Below are positions 7,052 to 12,994 of a DNA stretch of 12,994 nucleotides, one piece after another (position 1 is the first letter of the stretch; each line of letters begins with the position of its first letter). The notes under the pieces were generated by a model. That model did no database searches and had not been told where the DNA came from. It worked only from the letters and a program-made list of their open reading frames with translations. The position numbers and the translations under genes were made by a program. Location of the stretch: NCBI GenBank assembly GCA_032353305.1, contig JAUCNG010187751.1:1-12994 (forward strand), read 5' to 3'. Source of the stretch: Cephalothrix spiralis. Its lineage: Eukaryota > Nemertea > Palaeonemertea > Archinemertea > Cephalotrichidae.

Positions 7052-7084
7052 CAGAACAATTTAGTCGAACACATGGGTCCTTAC

Positions 7085-7272
7085 CTAGCTTTAACTGCCC
7101 TAAGAAGTAACGTCTCTGCTTCATTAACTTGTTTCTGGTCGTTCAAGATGTTACCCAAATTATTCAACGCCTGGTCATAATCAGGGAATAGCTCAATGGC
7201 TATTCTGTATTCCTTGATTGCAATGTCTACATTTCCATCATCAGCATTGACCTTCGCGATATTGTAATGAAC
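7085..7272 (-). CDS. TMTC4: TMTC4 exon E: TPR repeats
   Basis: Acceptor TTTTTATAG and donor GTAAGG bracket 62 codons plus a split AG. The product begins VHYNIAKVNADDGNVDIAIK. Within the exon, YREAI-type TPR spacing is visible: Y-N-I-A, G-N, A-I-x-x-Y-x-x-A-I, then P-D-Y, A-L-N-N-L-G-N-I-L, E-A-E-x-L-L-x-x-A-V. That covers about two 34-residue TPR units. The trailing AG plus the next exon's A gives Arg, producing ...AVKA-R-PEF. The donor is immediately followed by intron sequence that carries a tRNA-like B-box on the same strand. Confidence 0.93.
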
Positions 7273-7855
7273 CTATAAAAATAATAAATGTATGTTAAAT
7301 AATCAATTTAAAAATTAAGCGTTATCGATATTGGACCTGCAAGTTAATTTCAGATAATTGAATTTTATTTTACTTGTAAATCTACAGGTTATGTATACTT
7401 GTATTTACATTATTCAAGTTGATTAGTTTCATGTACAATGTACTCGACTCGGACTAGCTACGCTGGGACAGGAGAATAAAAAAAACCTATCAAGCCCATC
7501 CCTCTACGGCCAAAATGAAAGTTAGGTACAATACTTGTAATCATGTCACCATTTAATTTCATACATGTATACATGTTGCTAAATAATATCAATGTAATTA
7601 TATGTATACATATATCTAACGATTAAGGGTGTGATTTAGGGAAATATTGCATGATGAATTCGACCAAAGGTCAATGGTGATCGATATCAAACGAGGACGG
7701 ACTACACTAGTTTAGTTTTCTTGTCTTTAAGATTGTTGTAAGGATATAAAAACGAATACGAACATAAAACTTGAGTACCACAAGGTTCTCTACTTTGCTA
7801 ACCCCTCAAGTTTTGACTGAAAAAAACAAACGTACAAATCATATTTGGTAGTTAC
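7273..7855 (-). other. TMTC4 intron between exons D and E
   Basis: 583 bp. Contains the broken hairpin relative (7321-7524) and an ACATGTA-rich patch (about 7560-7610, with nested TACATGTATACATG-like words). No coding exon seen. Confidence 0.55.
7321..7524 (+). repeat. Broken relative of the 4982-5087 hairpin element
   Basis: Positions 7321-7357 resemble the hairpin loop and start of its right arm (shared CCTGCA, TTAATTTCAGATAA). After about 149 unrelated bases, CGGCCAAAATGAAAGTTA at 7507-7524 exactly matches the end of the right arm. The left arm is absent. This looks like a 5'-truncated copy with a later insertion, inside the intron between TMTC4 exons D and E. Confidence 0.55.
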
Positions 7856-7927
7856 CTTTGCATTCAAGGGGCATACTTTTGCTCCACTTGTGAACAAATC
7901 TTTCTCATTTTTCCATTCAATACTTCT
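7856..7927 (-). CDS. TMTC4: TMTC4 exon D: start of TPR domain
   Basis: A 72-nt phase 0/0 exon with acceptor TTCTATTACAG and donor GTAACT encodes 24 residues, beginning RSIEWKNEKDLFTSGAKVCP and ending LNAK. This is the first helical-hairpin TPR unit after the membrane region; W at residue 5 and the VCPLNAK end are typical of TMTC4. The acceptor sequence is CAGAG, so use of the second AG would lose two bases and shift the frame; the first AG is therefore chosen. A 3.37-kb intron separates it from exon C. Confidence 0.88.
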
Positions 7928-8479
7928 CTGTAATAGAAATTATAAGGAACAAATTAGCATAATAAATATTAGATGATATTTCAATCCATATTTTCAAACA
8001 TTTTAGCCAGTGCTTTGAATGTACAATAGTATGAAAATAATATTTAGAAGCAAAACAAATATTTGGATCAAGAAAACCCTCAAAACATTTTTGATTTACA
8101 AGTAGGCAAGCTGCTTGAAATGCTTCTAAATACAATTTCCAATGCAATTGTGTAATATTGATGCAACGTTTATGAGGTAGGGTGGTGTTTCAAAACGAAT
8201 TTTTATTATTTACAACGAAGATATAGGTTGATTCCAAACCGGTGTATATTTAAATGCATGAATCGTGTATAATGCAATAAGAAATAAGTGCATTTAGTAA
8301 TGACAATCCTGTACATATATAAAAGAAGTATACAGTTTACAAAAAAATGTAGAATAAAACAGACACAGCATCTTCAAAAAAGAGACAATTTCATTGTTAT
8401 TCAAAATCAATATCTGGATTAATAAAGAGTTTAAAATTTCAGATAATTTAATTAAGGGTATGGGAGAGTTTTTTTGTAA

Positions 8480-8960
8480 ACCATAAATCGACTTAAAATT
8501 GGCTTCGTAAACCGTAAAATGGCAATTACGAAGTATTCCGAATAACCAGGGGTACATCACGAACATTTAACCCTGTAATAACGTAATCGTAAACCGTTAA
8601 CGAAATCGGTAAAGATGACAATTCTTAAACCGTAAACCCTAAAAATTCTGTAATATCATAAACCTTTAAAAGTGAATCACAGAAATACAATAAACAGAAT
8701 ACTAACTGGTCCTTAAAAGAATAATGAATATAAGCCAAGTCTAAGTACTTCATTGGGATGATAGTGGGGCTTTAGAAAATAAAATCACTCCGTAGTATAC
8801 ATGAACCATACAACAGGGGCGCGCTCTTGAGGATGAATAACATTTAAAAGTCATAAAACTGGGAACTATCGGGAATTTAATGGCGATCGTTTCGCTAAAC
8901 GTAAAATCGTAAAACTGTAAAATGGCCTCAAAAGTTCTGTAAACCTCCTTTCACACCCAA
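8480..8960 (+). repeat. Degenerate interspersed CGTAAA(A/C) words
   Basis: The words CGTAAACCGTAAAATGG, TCGTAAACCGTTAACG, AACCGTAAACCCT and CGTAAAATCGTAAAACTGTA recur irregularly, separated by unrelated sequence. The pattern resembles a decayed tandem or simple repeat rather than an array with fixed period. Confidence 0.35.
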
Positions 8961-10604
8961 CCGCCTAATTTCTTGTAAATCTCAAATAATTATTTTTATT
9001 TCATTTCATATTATAAGTTCCTTTTTTGAATCATGTATTTAAAGAAATGACACAAATAAATTTATAAAAGGGGTATTAGGGAAAAAAGGAAATGATTAGG
9101 ACAAAAGATAGACGATGAAATATACAAACATTTATAACAGGGTTACAATATTTCCAAACATCCCACATTACAAGGTATACCACGAATCACAATACAACAA
9201 CAGAATTTGGGTAAAAAGAGAGCATCACAATATTCACAAAAAAAGAACATTAATAAATTTGTCAATTTCACAAGAAAGAACAGTAAGTCAATTTTTAATT
9301 TTTATGTCAGAATTACTACCTGACAGACAGGGTTTGCTACGCGGCGCGCTTTCCACTAGGGTCAAGCGCTTTCCCGTACCCTAGTTAGTTTAGGAAAATT
9401 AACCCAGGTTTTAGCACGGTAGAATTAATCCTACAAGCCAAAAAGTTATTACGTCGCTCAAAATATAGACCAAACCTGACCAAACTCATAATTATTACTT
9501 TCGCATAAATCGTGCCTGGTTTTATACTGAATCTCAACGAAACGACTACATTTCTAATTATGTGCAATGTAAATTACAAATGTACAATGTATTATTAATG
9601 ATAAAACAAAATTGTAAATACAATATGATATACAATGTAGCAGCATGCAATCCGTTGAAAATGAAACCTTAATAGCAATACAGTGTTGATAACCTAGTAT
9701 TTTCTAAATCTATACTATATGATAAACTAGTTTCAAAATCCCAGACCTTTTATATTCAAACAAAATGATGGCTCATCGACTAAAAGTTCATAGAAAATGT
9801 GTATCGAAACCACCAAGTAAAATATTGAATGGGACAAAGCTACATTATTCTGAATTATGATTATGTCTAAGATGATACTGAAATAATAACTTTTGAATGT
9901 CTTCGTATTCCTAAATAAAAACTATCAAAAACCCAGAAATTTATTCAGAAATACCCGGTATACAGTATTTTACAAACCACGGCACATTATGAAGTTAACT
10001 ACAAGTTTTAATACTTTAAAAACTTGCAATAATTAATAACTCAAATAAGCGATTAAATATGTAAATAAATATTGATTCTACGATTGCAGAAGCATGTCTG
10101 AGATGTTGATGGTAAGCTAATAATATTAACAATACTTGAGTAAAGAGCTTCGAAAAATGTACTATTACCACTAGATATTATTATTTGAAAGGATGGAACC
10201 TTCCCAAAAGATTCTGTGGAAATCTGTTCATAACAAGGGAGCAAAATTTGTTCAGTGCAACAATTGATCCATAGCGAAATTTTTGTAAACATATAGTTAC
10301 ATGTAGTCCTAATACCCAGTACATTAGGCATACATTAGGCCTAGAAAAGGGGTCTCATTAAGTAGGATAGGGAAAGGTTTATACTGACGATTTTAGTATA
10401 GCCAGAGGTTTTGAAAGATTACACCAACATATAAATTGTGAATTGATATGGACCATTTTTGAGATTTAACATTGTGAAATTATCTAGATTCATTCATTTT
10501 GACATAATTTTAAATATCCATTTACAGTTTTTGAAATATTGAATTCTAAGAAATAGTATATAAATATATGTTTCGTCTTTACATTTGAAAAAATTCTGGG
10601 CATG

Positions 10605-10777
10605 ATTCATGTTCAGCGGTCGGCAAAATTAAATATAAAATTTGATTTTTTGGTGGCTGTTTCACTATTCTTCCATAGTCTACGATAAATTTTCACAGTG
10701 GCGGACAGGAAATTTTCTAATGTTCCATTTTTCGAAAAATCTGAACGACGGATCCAAAATTTAATTGATTTAAAAAG
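10605..10777 (-). repeat. Dispersed repeat family, copy B (opposite orientation)
   Basis: The reverse-orientation partner of 5210-5385, sharing the 16-nt exact block (10721-10736 here) and the same order of flanking conserved blocks. It directly abuts the foldback at 10779-10896, so the two may be parts of one larger element. It lies in the 3.4-kb TMTC4 intron between exons C and D. Confidence 0.6.
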
Positions 10778-10778
10778 G

Positions 10779-10896
10779 CTATGGGACTAAAACGTTACCT
10801 TGTGAGTCATTTGGGTTACTTTATATGAAAAAGGTAACGCTACTTTTCGTCATAAAGTAACCCAAAAAACCCATAAGTAACGTTATGATCCCATAG
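10779..10896. mobile_element. Foldback/hairpin element with about 52-nt imperfect arms
   Basis: Termini CTATGGGA (10779-10786) and TCCCATAG (10889-10896) are inverted. Inside, AACGTTAC pairs with GTAACGTT, and TTTGGGTTACTTTAT pairs with ATAAAGTAACCCAAA. The loop of roughly a dozen bases includes GGTAACGCTAC. The whole 118-bp unit can fold as one hairpin with a few mismatches, typical of a short MITE or a fossil precursor-like hairpin. Confidence 0.7.
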
Positions 10897-11298
10897 TGAT
10901 AGAGAGATGGATCAACTGTGTATTAGGACTAGTTCTAGGCTATTATTTACTATTCAGAGACCGGAAGTGATGCCTTAATTATTTGTAATGTTGAAATTGT
11001 GTATAGTTCCATTTCCGCTCTTTTTCAATCAAGTATCCTTAAGGGGGATAAATCTATATATGAATATGAAAATTGCAAAATAAAGCTACCTCAATGGAAT
11101 AATTCTGGTGAAGACAAAGTGAGAGAAAGGTTTAATAGAAAGGTAGTGATAGCAAGGTTATCAAGTAGCATTTCTATCTAATTAGCATATTTAAATTTTA
11201 AGTAATTAAGTTATAAACTATCTTATTAATTATGCAAAGCGGTCTTTATGTGACACGTGTGGAATTAATAAATATATTGAATATGATTAAAAACATAC

Positions 11299-11355
11299 CT
11301 GTATACATCTGGATGAATGTAGAAGAACTATACCCCAAAATAAAACTGGCATAAC
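11299..11355 (-). CDS. TMTC4: TMTC4 exon C: 57-nt exon encoding a membrane segment
   Basis: This small exon of 19 codons has acceptor TTTTTTGCAG and donor GTATGT. It reads VMPVLFWGIVLLHSSRCIQ, the last hydrophobic segment before the TPR domain. Its identity rests on position, phase 0 at both ends, and joining that places RCIQ directly before RSIEWKNE of the next exon, the membrane-to-TPR transition expected in TMTC4. Alone it would be too short to recognise. Its symmetric 57-nt length means that skipping it would keep the frame but remove a membrane span. Confidence 0.8.
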
Positions 11356-12057
11356 CTGCAAAAAATGTTCAACGAAATTTAGGAATATAACTAATACTGA
11401 AATGAAACTTTACTAAGTGCGTTGCAGTTTTTTAATTGAGTAAGATAAGCACTGTGTCTACGAAAAAATAAAACATGGTTATTTAACAGCAGCGTTGATT
11501 TACATTTTTATAGCCTATAGCATTTTGTATTTCCGGTTATTTGATGGGGTGAAGGGGCCAAAAAAGGAGCCAGAAAAACACTATTTGATTTTAATATTTA
11601 GAATAACGGAACAGATAACGGGATTTATTGCATTACAGGATCAGGACGTAACAATAGTGCTATATTTTTAACGAGATCGCGATTATTTATAATATAGGCC
11701 CTACAACCAGCTAATGGAACTTGATTGGAAGTAGTTATGGGAAGCTGTTTAAAATTGTAAGTATAACGCGATCAAGGCAGGTCGGCTGTTGCTTTGTAAC
11801 GGGATAACAATTTCCGGATAGGGAAATTCAATTTGATCGATATAGATCATAATAGGATCGGGATGACTACCCCCTCACCCCTCCAATATCCCTATTAAAC
11901 CAGCGATTTAATCCCACGATGCAATCATTTTATACCAGAGTGTTGTAATCCGTCGCCACCAACTTCGCTTTCTTAAAATCAACCCTTGAGGTTCGAACCT
12001 GCGCTATTCATTCAAGTGCACACCACTGCACCGACTTTTATATTAAAAATATTTTAC
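11356..12057 (-). other. TMTC4 intron between exons B and C
   Basis: 702 bp, no coding exon seen. The half nearest exon B carries the SINE-like tRNA head (11985-12032). The rest shows no clear structure. Confidence 0.55.
11985..12032 (-). mobile_element. tRNA-derived SINE head
   Basis: On the minus strand, GGTGCAGTGGTGTGCACTTG (12032-12013) fits an A-box with the usual D-arm extension. GGTTCGAACC (11999-11990) fits a B-box about 33 nt further on, the spacing seen in tRNA genes. A full cloverleaf with paired acceptor stem is not apparent, so a SINE is preferred over a functional tRNA. The body may extend toward about 11900. The element sits about 25 nt downstream of TMTC4 exon B's donor, in the same orientation. 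Confidence 0.45.
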
Positions 12058-12232
12058 CTTGCGGAATGCTTTCTGTCGTGAAAGGATACATATACCATTG
12101 GTTACGAGTATACAGTAACCGATACTTGGTAGATATAAGTTACGTTCAGCAATTACAAATCCAACTCTAAACAGCAGATTACTAGCAGGCAAAAATGGAA
12201 TTACTAGAAAAGCTAAGGCAATTGTTGTAAGC
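12058..12232 (-). CDS. TMTC4: TMTC4 exon B: conserved membrane core (PASNLLFRVGF..AERNLYLPS)
   Basis: A pyrimidine-rich acceptor (TTTTTTTTCAG) precedes the exon at 12233 and the donor GTAAAAT follows at 12057. The exon is 1+174 nt, giving 58 full codons. It contains one hydrophobic segment (IALAFLVIPFLP), the family signature PASNLLFRVGFVIAERNLYL with PSIGYCILV immediately after, and a second hydrophobic segment. It ends with basic residues (RQKAFRK), which suggests a cytosolic or membrane-edge turn. This block is among the most conserved of all TMTC proteins and is thought to belong to the glycosyltransferase-like membrane core. It ends in phase 0. Confidence 0.92.
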
Positions 12233-12845
12233 CTGAAAAAAAGACGAAAAACATTTATAAATTAATCAGATACGCTCAAAGGAACAAGACAGGAGTGTAT
12301 AATAACAAAGCTGCCAGCAATATACAACCACTACCCTCCTTATCTAGTTATCCTGATAGTACTTGTCAATTATTTTCTTGAATAGATTAAAGCTCTCATA
12401 TACTATTAACTACATTAAGCTATTCCATTCCTTCGCGAAATTATTTGAAAAGAATATTTTATAATATCCAATCTTTTGGGTTTGTCTTTTGTTTAAAATT
12501 GTGATCCCACGTACAACGACGATTACCAGTCGGTTAAAAAAGTGTCAAGCTTTTTCATTTTTGAAAACTTTCGTTACCAAATTTTGTTTCTCCGGACTTT
12601 TCTGTTTCCAAGTTCAGTCTTCACCCTGTCTAAATAGACCGGCTACCATAAATACCGGAGGGCTTAGTTAGATAATACGTGGAATGGAAAGTTTTCCATC
12701 ACTTTGGGGTAAAACCGACTCTAATCGGAAAAGAAAATAGATTAGATTGAAGAACATTCTGGTCAATGCTCAGCAAGCAGACCATTGTGTCTATTAAAAA
12801 AATAGTTCGGTAACGTCATCAAGATAGATCAATAATGTTCCTTAC
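12233..12845 (-). other. TMTC4 intron between exons A and B
   Basis: 613 bp with no recognisable exon or repeat. A 60-codon plus-strand open frame at 12489-12671 has no recognisable domain. Confidence 0.55.
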
Positions 12846-12994
12846 CTCCGTAGGTGGCTTGGTGAACTCCATAAACAATAAATAGACAAAAGGACAAAAA
12901 CCATCCAAAATACAATTACAAATATCAATCTATAATCAAAGACGGACGCAATCACCGGAACACAACCCATCGCCCAATCAAAACAAAGCCACCA
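12846..12994 (-). CDS. TMTC4: TMTC4 exon A (partial at window edge): DUF1736/transmembrane region
   Basis: Reading from 12994 downward gives 49 codons plus two bases (AG), then the donor GTAAGG at 12845. It opens with WWLCFDWAMGCVPV, a hallmark block of the DUF1736 region in TMTC proteins. A strongly hydrophobic stretch (LIFVIVFWMVFVLLSIY) follows, which fits a transmembrane helix. It ends in a polar turn rich in Ser, His and Arg. The split AG joins the leading G of the next exon to make Arg. The window cuts the exon at its 5' side, so its true start is unknown. Confidence 0.88.

Larger units (their letters stand above)
5849..7084 (-). other. TMTC4 intron between exons E and F
   Basis: 1236 bp with no coding exon seen. 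It holds a tRNA-promoter-like remnant (5966-6000), the second direct-repeat copy (6276-6317), an 11-bp inverted repeat (6368-6378 with 6396-6406) and a B-box-like word at 7042-7051. A frame of 69 codons on the plus strand at 6971-7180 is antisense to exon E and not credible. Confidence 0.55.
7928..11298 (-). other. 3.4-kb TMTC4 intron between exons C and D
   Basis: No exon recognised on either strand; several chance open frames of 60-92 codons lack domains and codon character. It contains a degenerate GTAAA-rich stretch (8480-8960), an A-rich tract (about 9010-9300), a small CTAGGGT/ACCCTAG inverted pair near 9355-9384, repeat copy B (10605-10777) and a foldback (10779-10896). Confidence 0.5.
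580..12994 (-). other. TMTC4: TMTC4 orthologue, gene span (partial, 7 exons visible)
   Basis: Seven minus-strand exons splice in frame into 299 codons that follow the TMTC4 order: conserved membrane region, short lumenal/membrane linker, then TPR repeats. TMTC1-4 are multi-pass ER proteins with a DUF1736 region and lumenal TPRs, linked to O-mannosylation of cadherins; TMTC4 has also been tied to ER calcium handling. TMTC4 rather than TMTC1-3 is chosen from short blocks such as [27 protein letters not shown] and VCPLNAKVHYNI. Intron lengths in transcription order are 613, 702, 3371, 583, 1236 and 5012 bp. Split codons occur at exons 1/2 and 5/6; the other visible junctions are phase 0. The 5' exons lie beyond 12994 and the 3' exons beyond position 1. 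The last intron houses a separate gene on the opposite strand. Confidence 0.88.

Noticed and set aside
6971-7180. 69-codon plus-strand open frame
   Set aside because: Its last half is the exact antisense of TMTC4 exon E, whose coding identity is certain.
9115-9384. 89-codon plus-strand open frame
   Set aside because: Mostly in an A-rich tract; Asn, Ile and Lys bias follows base composition and no domain or splice context supports it.
10999-11181. 60-codon plus-strand open frame ending ...ARLSSSISI
   Set aside because: Short, no recognisable domain, no neighbouring exons in frame.
11804-11816. GGATAACAATTTC, identical to part of the lac operator/cloning-vector region
   Set aside because: Only 13 bases match and the flanks do not continue as vector, so contamination is unlikely.

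Overview
This is a piece of an AT-rich, intron-rich animal genome. Short coding exons with GT..AG borders lie in long introns packed with small repeats. No bacterial-style gene layout, rRNA or canonical tRNA gene was seen. Frequent ACATGTA-type palindromes, small foldback elements, tRNA-like SINE pieces and an actinoporin-like gene suggest a marine invertebrate, perhaps a bivalve or other lophotrochozoan. That placement is a guess.

Minus strand, whole window: seven in-frame exons of a TMTC4 orthologue (transmembrane and TPR-containing protein 4, an ER protein O-mannosyltransferase family). Transcription order is 12994-12846 (cut by the window edge), 12232-12058, 11355-11299, 7927-7856, 7272-7085, 5848-5707 and 694-580. 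All six splice junctions are phase-consistent and give 299 codons without a stop. The first three exons encode membrane segments of the conserved N-terminal half and the next four encode TPR repeats. The N-terminal and extreme C-terminal exons lie outside the window.

Plus strand, 1236-4659: a complete, apparently intact four-exon gene lies antisense inside the 5.0-kb last visible TMTC4 intron. A short first exon is followed by three exons, each encoding one copy of the same type of beta-rich domain. All introns are phase 0. The domains look like highly diverged actinoporin-like (sea anemone cytotoxic protein family) domains, giving a predicted product of 487 residues with three domains in tandem. 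Known actinoporin-like proteins are usually single-domain, so this is the most interesting object in the window. It has a plausible TATA box upstream and an AATAAA downstream. No signal peptide is visible.

The rest is intron: a 37-bp perfect inverted repeat (4982-5087) with a broken relative at 7321-7524; two larger foldback elements (3695-4057 and 10779-10896); a diverged repeat pair in opposite orientation (5210-5385 and 10605-10777); a short direct-repeat pair (5547-5596 and 6276-6317); tRNA-promoter-bearing SINE-like remnants; and a degenerate GTAAA-rich stretch (8480-8960).
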